Of a stretch of 64,000 nucleotides of DNA, positions 19,896-26,959 are shown piece by piece. The translations under genes were made by a program, and so were the position numbers. The stretch is from a virus. The number at the start of each line of letters is the position of its first letter. The stretch's first letter is position 1. The notes beneath the pieces are model-generated. The model did no database searches and was not told the DNA's origin. It saw only the letters and a list, made by a program, of their open reading frames with translations. The DNA is taken from positions 1 through 64,000 of IMG/VR virus record IMGVR_UViG_3300042691_008527, one strand, 5' to 3'.

Positions 19896-20483
19896 ATGTC
19901 AGTTAGCAGATTTTCCCAATCATCTTTACAAAATGGTTTTGAAAAATTTAATACCATTTGGGATGGAAAAACTGCTGTTGGCTCAATGGAAGCCATCAGT
20001 TCTGTTACTTTGTCTAGTACTCTTGGATCTGTTAGCTTTAATAATATACCGCAAACATATCAACACTTAGAGCTTAGGACAATGGCTCTTGGAAGTAGCT
20101 CAAATCAGGATATTTTAATTAGATTTGGGTCTTCATCAACCATAGACTCAGGATCTAATTATTCTTGGCACGAACTTCGTGGAACTGGAACAAATCCTGT
20201 ATCATCTACTGCAACTCCAAATGCATCTGCATTATATGTTTCATCTAATGCTATAGATTCAGCATTTCCAGATATTTCTATACTTAGTATTGTAGACTAT
20301 TCAAATATAAATAAATATAAAACTCTCAGGGTTTTACGTGGTGGAGATAGAAATGGTAGCGGTACCATGGGTATCTTCAGTGGTAATTGGAGAAGCTTTA
20401 ATGCAATAGATAGTCTATTAATATATGTATCTGGTGGAAGCTTTAATGCAAATTCAACCTTTTCTTTATATGGGATTAAATAA
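19896..20483 (+). CDS. Short fibre protein of the tandem unit, copy 1 (195 aa)
   Basis: N-terminal extension MSVSRFSQSSLQNGFEKFNT, then a beta domain with SFNNIPQTYQHLELR, NYSWHELRG, a D-Y-S-N-I-N-K-Y-K-T-L segment and a terminal STFSLYGIK. Its partner is 23226-23819. The N-terminal extension is absent from the long forms and may be the virion anchor. No glycine-rich domain. Start has GGGGGTAGGCTA upstream. Confidence 0.75.
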   Translation: MSVSRFSQSSLQNGFEKFNTIWDGKTAVGSMEAISSVTLSSTLGSVSFNNIPQTYQHLELRTMALGSSSNQDILIRFGSSSTIDSGSNYSWHELRGTGTNPVSSTATPNASALYVSSNAIDSAFPDISILSIVDYSNINKYKTLRVLRGGDRNGSGTMGIFSGNWRSFNAIDSLLIYVSGGSFNANSTFSLYGIK

Positions 20484-21853
20484 TGCCTACATATACACCA
20501 ATACAATCTATCACAACATCTTCAGTATCAACTGAGGTAAACTTTTCTAACATTCCTCAAACTTATCAAGATTTAGTTATTGTTGCTTCAATGAAAGGAA
20601 CTACTGGCACTAACTCTGGAGTTGGTCTTCAGTTTAATGGAGACACCTCATCTCTATATTCGTTTACATATGCTCAGGGAACTGGATCAGCAGCAGAAAC
20701 TGCTAGATTGGCAAACTCATCTAGTATAAATGTTGGTCCAGGAAATGCTGGAATACCAACTGCAAGTAATACTTTTGGTCCATCTGTTTTTAGTATTCAA
20801 AACTATTCGAATACAACAACAAATAAAGCAGTTATGCATAGAGGAAACAATTCAGCCAATATGGTTGGTTTATTGACTGGACTATGGAGGTCAACCTCTG
20901 CAATAACAAGTATAAGATTATTCATTTATGCTGGAAATTTTGATTCTGGATGTACTTTTGATCTTTATGGAATATCGCCAGTTGCAGCACAAGCAACAAA
21001 AGCATCTGGTGGCACAGAGATATATTATGATTCAACATATGCTTACCACGTATTTAAGGGATCTGGAATTTTTACACCAAACCAATCATTAAGTGCTGAT
21101 ATTTTAGTAATAGCTGGTGGAGGTGGAGGAGCTGGAGGAGGTGGAGGAGCTGGAGGACTTCTTGAATGGCAGTCTTGGCCCCTTACGGCACAAAGTTATC
21201 CTGTTGTGGTCGGTGCTGGAGGTCCTGGAGGAACAGATACCTTGCAGGGAGGAAATGGTCAAGACTCTCAATTTGGAACATTAGTTTTAGCAGGAACATA
21301 TCCTCGTGGAGGTGGAGGTGGTGGTGCTATAACCACAAATCTTAGTGGTATTACTGGAGGTTCTGGAGGTGGAGGTGGGCCAGCAGATCTAAGTGCTGGT
21401 TCTGGAGGAAGTGGTTTAGCTCCTGGACAAGGCAATTCTGGCGGTACGGCATTTCAAAGACAAGCAGGAAATGGCGGTGGCGGCGGTGGAGGTGGTTGTG
21501 GAAACCAACCTAGTGGAAGTGCTGGTGGTGTAGGAACTGGTGGAACTGCAACATCTGGTGCTGCTGGAAATGGAGGTAGAGGAGCATTATATTACTCTTC
21601 ATGGGGAGCCGTTACTAATACTGGACATAACGTAGGTGGAACATATTATTATTGTGGTGGTGGAGGCGGTGGATCAAACCTTGCAACTCGTGGTACTGGT
21701 GGTCTTGGCGGTGGAGGAGATGGATATAAGCAAACAGGTCCAGTGCTTGGATCAAGTGGTATGACAAATACAGGAGGCGGTGGTGGCGCAGGATGGAACA
21801 CTACTGGATATAATGGTGGTTCTGGTCTTGTAATTGTGAGGTATCCAAAATGA
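20483..21853 (+). CDS. Long fibre protein, NIPQTY domain plus glycine-rich domain, copy 1a (456 aa)
   Basis: Residues 1-170 carry the common beta domain (FSNIPQTYQDLVI ... FDLYGIS). A linker follows (TYAYHVFKGSGIFTPN), then ILVIAGGGGGAGGGGGAGG starts the glycine-rich domain ending SGLVIVRYPK. Closest partner in the second unit is 23819-25141. Start overlaps the stop of the short gene (TAATG). Probably a receptor-binding or virion-surface appendage. Confidence 0.75.
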   Translation: MPTYTPIQSITTSSVSTEVNFSNIPQTYQDLVIVASMKGTTGTNSGVGLQFNGDTSSLYSFTYAQGTGSAAETARLANSSSINVGPGNAGIPTASNTFGPSVFSIQNYSNTTTNKAVMHRGNNSANMVGLLTGLWRSTSAITSIRLFIYAGNFDSGCTFDLYGISPVAAQATKASGGTEIYYDSTYAYHVFKGSGIFTPNQSLSADILVIAGGGGGAGGGGGAGGLLEWQSWPLTAQSYPVVVGAGGPGGTDTLQGGNGQDSQFGTLVLAGTYPRGGGGGGAITTNLSGITGGSGGGGGPADLSAGSGGSGLAPGQGNSGGTAFQRQAGNGGGGGGGGCGNQPSGSAGGVGTGGTATSGAAGNGGRGALYYSSWGAVTNTGHNVGGTYYYCGGGGGGSNLATRGTGGLGGGGDGYKQTGPVLGSSGMTNTGGGGGAGWNTTGYNGGSGLVIVRYPK

Positions 21854-23190
21854 GTATAGAAACAATGACAAAGCTTTCTTCATATACGGTTGGTGTTGGA
21901 GGCATATCAGCTATTGATTTTATAAATATACCACAAGAATATACTGATCTTAAAATTGTTATAAGTGGAAGAACTGACGAATCAAGTGATCGCTCTGTTC
22001 CGTATGTTTATTTTAATAGTGATACTTCTGCAACAACAAACTATTCATATAGAAGGCTTTATGGTATAGCATCAATAGCTACAAGTTCTGACAATGGAGC
22101 AGGAGTTATTGGTGGATATATTTCTGGTGCAACTGCTACGGCAGGAGTATTTGGAAATTTAGAATTTTATATTCCTAATTATAGTCAATATATGCAAAAA
22201 AGTATTACATCAGACGGAGTATCTGAAACTAACGCTTCTCCAGCAGGAATAGCCATAACAGCATCTTTATGGAATCAGGTAGCGCCAATAACATCTATAA
22301 AAATATATGCTGGACTAAACACATCTATAAAGTTTGTTCAACATTCTACTGCTACATTATATGGAGTAAAAAATGCTCGTGCTACTGCAGGTAATTCAAT
22401 AAAAGCAACAGGTGGATCAATTAGTTTTGATGGTACATATGTTTATCATACTTTTAATAATAGTGGTAGTTTTATACCTACAGCTGGACTAACTATTGAT
22501 TATTTAGTTGTTGCTGGCGGTGGGGGTGGAGCAAATGGCGGTGGTGGTGCAGGTGGTTTTAGAACATCTGCTGGAACTTCTGGTGCTAACTCTGCTTCAG
22601 AGTCAAAACTATCTTTATTTGCAAATACCCCATATACAGTTACAATTGGCGCAGGTGGAGCACCAGTTGCTTGGGCTAATAGCGGAAATGATGGAAACAA
22701 TTCTGCTTTTAGCACTATAAGTTCTTTAGGTGGTGGAGGTGGTGGTGGTCCAAATGCAGCTGGTAGAAATGGTGGTTCTGGCGGTGGAGCTGGAAATATT
22801 GCAGCGGGTGGTGCACCAGCTGCTGGAAATGGAACTGCTAATCAAGGCTTAGGCGGTGGTGGTGCAGTAAGTAATGGAAATAATCAAAGCGGAGGAGGTG
22901 GCGGCGGCGGAGCAAGTGTTGCTGGAGCTAGTTTTGGCTCTGGTGGTGCTGGTGGAGCTGGACTTGCTTCCACTATCAGTGGACGTTCTATAGTATATGC
23001 TGGTGGTGGCGGTGCAGCAAATATTGCTGGTGCTGGTGGTTCTGGTGGAGGTGGTGCTGGTGGTAGTGGTACTAATGGCGCTGGAATAAATGGAACTGCT
23101 AATACTGGTGGTGGGGGTGGAGGCTCTATTTTTGGTACGCATGGTGCGGGTGGATCTGGAGTAGTAATTATTCGTTACTTAGCACAATGA
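21850..23190 (+). CDS. Long fibre protein, copy 1b (446 aa)
   Basis: Opens MSIETMTKLSSYTVGVGGIS followed by AIDFINIPQEYTDLKIVI; ends SGVVIIRYLAQ after a glycine-rich domain (from about residue 220). VGxGGxxxIxFxNIPQxYxDLxI and an LYGV...ARAT junction are shared specifically with 25141-26511, not with 20483 or 23819. Overlaps the upstream gene by four bases (ATGA). Confidence 0.75.
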   Translation: MSIETMTKLSSYTVGVGGISAIDFINIPQEYTDLKIVISGRTDESSDRSVPYVYFNSDTSATTNYSYRRLYGIASIATSSDNGAGVIGGYISGATATAGVFGNLEFYIPNYSQYMQKSITSDGVSETNASPAGIAITASLWNQVAPITSIKIYAGLNTSIKFVQHSTATLYGVKNARATAGNSIKATGGSISFDGTYVYHTFNNSGSFIPTAGLTIDYLVVAGGGGGANGGGGAGGFRTSAGTSGANSASESKLSLFANTPYTVTIGAGGAPVAWANSGNDGNNSAFSTISSLGGGGGGGPNAAGRNGGSGGGAGNIAAGGAPAAGNGTANQGLGGGGAVSNGNNQSGGGGGGGASVAGASFGSGGAGGAGLASTISGRSIVYAGGGGAANIAGAGGSGGGGAGGSGTNGAGINGTANTGGGGGGSIFGTHGAGGSGVVIIRYLAQ

Positions 23191-23196
23191 TATAAT
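23188..23196 (+). promoter_or_regulatory. Extended -10 promoter TGATATAAT before the second fibre unit
   Basis: Its TG is part of the stop codon of the preceding gene. The predicted leader of about 23 nt contains TAGGAG before GTG 23226. Gives the duplicated unit its own transcription start. Confidence 0.6.
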
Positions 23197-23225
23197 AGAC
23201 ATGAAATACTTACTAGGAGAAAAAA

Positions 23226-23819
23226 GTGGCATTTAGAAATCTAAGCACATCAAGTATCTTCACTGGTGTTAAAACTAGTAAGCTATGGGATCAAACCACT
23301 TTTCCAGGTACTTTTGAAAGTATACAGACTGTTTATTTAGCTAGTGCTCAAAGTACTATTTCTTTTACTAATATACCCCAGACTTATTCACATTTACAAA
23401 TTAGAGTACTATCTCGTGACAATAGAGCAGCTACTGCTAATAGTGTTTTTTATCGTATTAATGGAGATACAGGTTCTAATTATTCCTACCATATTCTTGC
23501 TGGAGATGGTTCAAATACTAGTGCTGGTGCAGCAAGTTCCACTACTTTTACTTATGGAATGATACAAACATCAGCCAGCACAACTTCTAATATATTTACC
23601 GCTGGTATTATAGATATACTTGATTATTCAAACACAAATAAAAATACTACAATTAGAACTCTTCAGGGTTATGATTCTAATGGTAGCGGTCATATAAGGT
23701 TAAATTCTGGTCTTTGGATGAATACTGCTGCTGTAACCTCATTTTTAATTTATGCTGATGCTAGCGCTAATTTTGTAGCAAATTCACATTTTGCGTTATA
23801 TGGAATTAGGAGCGCATAA
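23226..23819 (+). CDS. Short fibre protein of the tandem unit, copy 2 (197 aa)
   Basis: GTG start with TAGGAGAAAAAA upstream. N-terminal extension MAFRNLSTSSIFTGVKTSKL followed by the beta domain ISFTNIPQTYSHLQIRVLSR ... FALYGIRSA. Aligns along its whole length with 19896-20483, including L-D-Y-S-N-T-N-K-N-T-T-I and N-G-S-G. Probably a virion appendage. Confidence 0.75.
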   Translation: MAFRNLSTSSIFTGVKTSKLWDQTTFPGTFESIQTVYLASAQSTISFTNIPQTYSHLQIRVLSRDNRAATANSVFYRINGDTGSNYSYHILAGDGSNTSAGAASSTTFTYGMIQTSASTTSNIFTAGIIDILDYSNTNKNTTIRTLQGYDSNGSGHIRLNSGLWMNTAAVTSFLIYADASANFVANSHFALYGIRSA

Positions 23820-25141
23820 TGCCAGCAGGAGAAACATATATAAAACTTAGGTCTACTACGCTGAGTAGCACTGCTTCATCTGTGGTTTTTTCTAACATCC
23901 CACAAACATTTACAGACCTTATCATAGTATTCAATGGAACTTTGAGTTCTGGAACAAGCGTTTATGGATTGCGATACAATTCAGATAGTTCAGGCCTTTA
24001 TTCTTGGACTTCGCTTCGTGGTGATGGATCTGCCGCAAGTAGTGCAAGAGACACCAACTCTTCTCGAATTTTATGTGGATGGATTGGAACAAGTCAAGTA
24101 ACTGAAATAATACAGATTCAAAATTATTCAAATAGCACAACGAATAAAACAAACATTACCCGCAACAATTCAACTGTTGCAAGCACTTATGTTTCCGCAA
24201 ACGTTGGTCTATGGAGAAACACTGCTGCAATTACGTCTGTAACTTTATTGCCAGATAGCAGCACGTTTGCCTCTGGCTCTACCTTTACGCTCTACGGCAT
24301 AGCAGCATCTGCTTCACCACAAGCATCTGGTGGAACTATTACAACTGATGGAACATATTGGATACATACATTTACAAGTTCTGGAGTTTTTACCCCAATA
24401 AATGGTTTACAGGATGTTGACTATATGGTTCTTGCTGGTGGAGGCGGAGGAGCAGCAGGTGGTGGTGGTGCGGGGGGTTTACGCTCTACTGTAACAGCTT
24501 CTGGAAGAGGGTCTTCAGTTGAGTCAAGAATAAATTTAAGCCCTGGATCTTATGTTGTAACTGTAGGGGCTGGCGGTAACGGTAACAATTCTTATAGCGG
24601 TGGTGCTGCTACTAAAGCAGGTGACAATGGTAGTGATTCAGTATTTGCAAGCATTACATCTTTAGGCGGCGGCGGTGGTGGTTCTGCTGGAAATAATTCT
24701 TTCCCATATGTAGCAAAGAACGGTGGTTGTGGTGGTGGCGCCTCTTATTCATCAGGAACTGCAAATAGAGGTTTAGGAACAGCTGGACAAGGATATGATG
24801 GTGGTGCAGATACTATTGATGCAGCACCTTACCCTGGTCCTGGCGGTGGTGGTACTGGTCAAGATGGTCAAAGTCCACCAAACTCAAGCACTGCTGGAGC
24901 TGGTGGTAATGGAACCGCAGTAGCTATAAGTGGTTCATCTGTAACTTATGGTGGCGGTGGCGGAGGCGGCGTTTATGGAGGTGGCAGCGGTGGTGCTGGA
25001 GGATCAGGTGGTGGAGGAAGTTTTAGTAATCCAGGAGGAAATGGAACAGTTAATCTTGGCGGAGGTGGAGGAGGTACAGTAAATAATGCTGTTGGAGGTA
25101 ATGGTGGAAGCGGTATTGTAATTGTGAGGTATCCACGATAA
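23819..25141 (+). CDS. Long fibre protein, copy 2a (440 aa)
   Basis: MPAGETYIKLRSTTLSSTAS, VVFSNIPQTFTDLIIVFNG and FTLYGIA mark the common domain. TYWIHTFTSSGVFTPI and DYMVLAGGGGGAAGGGG start the glycine-rich domain, ending SGIVIVRYPR. Partner of 20483-21853 (shared R-N-N-S and G-L-W-R region). One-base overlaps on both sides. Confidence 0.75.
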   Translation: MPAGETYIKLRSTTLSSTASSVVFSNIPQTFTDLIIVFNGTLSSGTSVYGLRYNSDSSGLYSWTSLRGDGSAASSARDTNSSRILCGWIGTSQVTEIIQIQNYSNSTTNKTNITRNNSTVASTYVSANVGLWRNTAAITSVTLLPDSSTFASGSTFTLYGIAASASPQASGGTITTDGTYWIHTFTSSGVFTPINGLQDVDYMVLAGGGGGAAGGGGAGGLRSTVTASGRGSSVESRINLSPGSYVVTVGAGGNGNNSYSGGAATKAGDNGSDSVFASITSLGGGGGGSAGNNSFPYVAKNGGCGGGASYSSGTANRGLGTAGQGYDGGADTIDAAPYPGPGGGGTGQDGQSPPNSSTAGAGGNGTAVAISGSSVTYGGGGGGGVYGGGSGGAGGSGGGGSFSNPGGNGTVNLGGGGGGTVNNAVGGNGGSGIVIVRYPR

Positions 25142-26511
25142 TGGCTAAAACATATAAAGCATTACAGACTGTTGTTGTAGGAGCAGGAGGTGCTGCAAGC
25201 ATTAATTTTACAAACATTCCACAGAACTATGATGATCTTATTATAAAACATAGTCTTAGATCTAATCATGCACAAATTTATGAATATTGTGGGGTAAGGT
25301 TTAATAGTAACAGTTCATCAATTTATAGTCTTAAAAATCTTCGTGGTAATGGCTCTACCGTAATTAGTCAAACTCTTACCAATCAGACAAGATTTGAGTT
25401 TGAAATGGCGGAAGGAAATACAGCAACATCAAACACATTTAGTAATGGTGAGTTTTATATCCCAAATTATAGAGGAAGTGCAAATAAGTCTGTAAGTTCT
25501 GAATCGGTCCAAGAAACAAATGCCACCCTTGCTTATTCTGCTATGGATGCTGGAATCTGGGCAAGCACTGCAGCAATTACAGATATTCAAATTTTTCCTA
25601 CTGTTGGAACTTTATGGAATCAATATTCTATGGCTACTCTCTATGGCGTAGGTGGTGCTCGTGCAACTGGTGGTACTATAACTGCTGATGGATTATATAC
25701 ATATCATACTTTTACATCAAGTGGAGCTTTTATACCTCTTGAAAATATAGAAGGAATTGATTATCTTGTTGTTGCAGGTGGTGGAGGCGGAGCTGGATGG
25801 TACGGTGGCGGAGGTGGAGCTGGAGGTCTTAGATCTAGTAGAGTAAGAACTGGTGGTGGGGGATCAGTTCAAAATCAAATTAATGCTATTGCTGGAACAA
25901 CATATTCGGTAACTGTTGGTTCTGGAGGTGCATCTCAAACAAATGGAAATAACTCTATATTTGCTAATGTAATGTCTACTGGAGGAGGACGTGGTGGAAG
26001 CTATCAGTCTAATGCTCCTGGTGGTAACGGAGGTTCTGGAGGAGGTGGTGGTGCTGGTAATGCTGTAGGTGGTGTTTGGCTTCCAGGAGGAACTGGAACT
26101 GCAAATGAAGGATATGGCGGTGGTACTGGACATGCATCTAATGCTGGTGCTCCAGGAGGCGGTGGTGCAGGTGCTGCTGCTAGTAATGCACCAGCTTCTC
26201 CAAATGGAACTGCTACAGATGGTGGCATAGGTGTTGAGCTTGCTGTTTTTGCTAATCCAACAGGAACTGGCTCTAATAATTATTATGCAGGTGGTGGAGG
26301 TGGTGGCTCTACTGTTGGCGGTGGTAATGGAGTATATGCTGGAGTTGGCGGTCTTGGTGGTGGAGGCGCTGGCTCTCTTGTTGCAAACAGTGGAACTGGT
26401 GTGGCTGGAACTGCTAATACTGGTGGTGGGGGTGGAGGATCTGCCTACAATGTAAACTCTGGTGGAGCTGGTGGATCTGGTATAGTAATTGTTAGATATC
26501 CAAACACTTGA
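25141..26511 (+). CDS. Long fibre protein, copy 2b (456 aa)
   Basis: MAKTYKALQTVVVGAGGAAS, INFTNIPQNYDDLIIKHSLR and TLYGVGGARATGG parallel 21850-23190. DYLVVAGGGGGAGWYGGGGG opens the glycine-rich domain, ending SGIVIVRYPNT. Last gene of the duplicated array. The long reading frame on the opposite strand (25864-26514) is a by-product of glycine codons. Confidence 0.75.
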   Translation: MAKTYKALQTVVVGAGGAASINFTNIPQNYDDLIIKHSLRSNHAQIYEYCGVRFNSNSSSIYSLKNLRGNGSTVISQTLTNQTRFEFEMAEGNTATSNTFSNGEFYIPNYRGSANKSVSSESVQETNATLAYSAMDAGIWASTAAITDIQIFPTVGTLWNQYSMATLYGVGGARATGGTITADGLYTYHTFTSSGAFIPLENIEGIDYLVVAGGGGGAGWYGGGGGAGGLRSSRVRTGGGGSVQNQINAIAGTTYSVTVGSGGASQTNGNNSIFANVMSTGGGRGGSYQSNAPGGNGGSGGGGGAGNAVGGVWLPGGTGTANEGYGGGTGHASNAGAPGGGGAGAAASNAPASPNGTATDGGIGVELAVFANPTGTGSNNYYAGGGGGGSTVGGGNGVYAGVGGLGGGGAGSLVANSGTGVAGTANTGGGGGGSAYNVNSGGAGGSGIVIVRYPNT

Positions 26512-26527
26512 CAATAAATAATCTTAA

Positions 26528-26536
26528 TGCTACAAT
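26528..26536 (+). promoter_or_regulatory. Extended -10 promoter TGCTACAAT, about 15-nt leader
   Basis: Predicted start near 26543; the leader contains AAAGGAG before ATG 26558. Confidence 0.5.
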
Positions 26537-26557
26537 ATAGAAAACAAAGGAGAAATA

Positions 26558-26797
26558 ATGACAATTGATTTTGCATCAATGTTATCAAATGATCAAAAGC
26601 GACAACTTATTCTTAATCGTATTCAGCAGTTTGTTGCTGAGGGGTATCAATTAACTCTTAATAAACGTACCGCTGAAAGTCTGGGATCTAATACACAAGT
26701 AGAGTCTACAGAAAAAGCAATTGCAGTTCTTGAAGAAGCAATTCGTGTTCATAAAGAAGAGCTTGATAAGATTCCATCTACTGAAGAACAGGCATAG
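26558..26797 (+). CDS. Helical hypothetical protein (79 aa)
   Basis: MTIDFASMLSNDQKRQLILN and later VESTEKAIAVLEEAIRVHKE: three amphipathic helices, no cysteine, acidic tail. Shine-Dalgarno AAAGGAGAAATA. Last gene of the appendage block, ahead of the terminator at 26822. Could be a virion accessory protein or chaperone; not recognised. Confidence 0.7.
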   Translation: MTIDFASMLSNDQKRQLILNRIQQFVAEGYQLTLNKRTAESLGSNTQVESTEKAIAVLEEAIRVHKEELDKIPSTEEQA

Positions 26798-26821
26798 TTA
26801 GCACTTTAAAAAACTTATAGT

Positions 26822-26857
26822 CCTATACCTATACAAAAGGTATAGGCTTTAGTTTTT
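26822..26857 (+). terminator. Intrinsic terminator after the appendage block
   Basis: CCTATACC (26822-26829) pairs with GGTATAGG (26839-26846), followed by CTTTAGTTTTT. Confidence 0.85.
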
Positions 26858-26861
26858 ACGT

Positions 26862-26890
26862 TTGCAACTTAATAAATAAAGTGATATACT
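26862..26890 (+). promoter_or_regulatory. Promoter for ribonucleotide reductase, TTGCAA-N17-TATACT
   Basis: TTGCAA at 26862-26867 and TATACT at 26885-26890, 17 bases apart, with TGA before the -10. Both -35 and -10 boxes, unlike the structural-gene promoters. Confidence 0.75.
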
Positions 26891-26895
26891 TAGGG

Positions 26896-26920
26896 AGTAC
26901 TTGCAAAAAGTTCAAGTACT
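26896..26920 (+). promoter_or_regulatory. 5'-terminal hairpin in the ribonucleotide reductase leader
   Basis: AGTACTTG (26896-26903) and CAAGTACT (26913-26920) form a perfect 8-base stem around a 9-base loop. Predicted transcription start is about 26897, so the RNA would begin with the stem, as in the endolysin leader. Confidence 0.6.
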
Positions 26921-26959
26921 ATCATTATAAATCTAAAATTTGAAAGGTAAGTGTTATAA

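Larger units (their letters stand above)
19896..23190 (+). repeat. Three-gene fibre unit, first copy
   Basis: Genes 19896, 20483 and 21850 (short, long, long) form a 3295-bp unit. The 3286-bp unit 23226-26511 has the same order, gene sizes and pairwise protein similarity. Within each unit genes overlap by one to four bases. Confidence 0.75.
23226..26511 (+). repeat. Three-gene fibre unit, second copy
   Basis: Genes 23226, 23819 and 25141, in the same short-long-long order as 19896-23190. The proteins are clearly diverged from those of copy 1, so the duplication is old or has been diversified. Confidence 0.75.

Noticed and set aside
9113-26511. Repetitive DNA that might suggest a CRISPR array or tandem satellite
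   Set aside because: The repetition comes from glycine-rich and collagen-like coding; there are no regular repeat-spacer units.
25864-26514. 216-codon open frame on the minus strand
   Set aside because: It mirrors glycine codons of the fibre gene 25141-26511 (Ser/Thr/Ile-rich nonsense), with no ribosome site. The same applies to other antisense frames in glycine-rich genes, such as 22849-23142.
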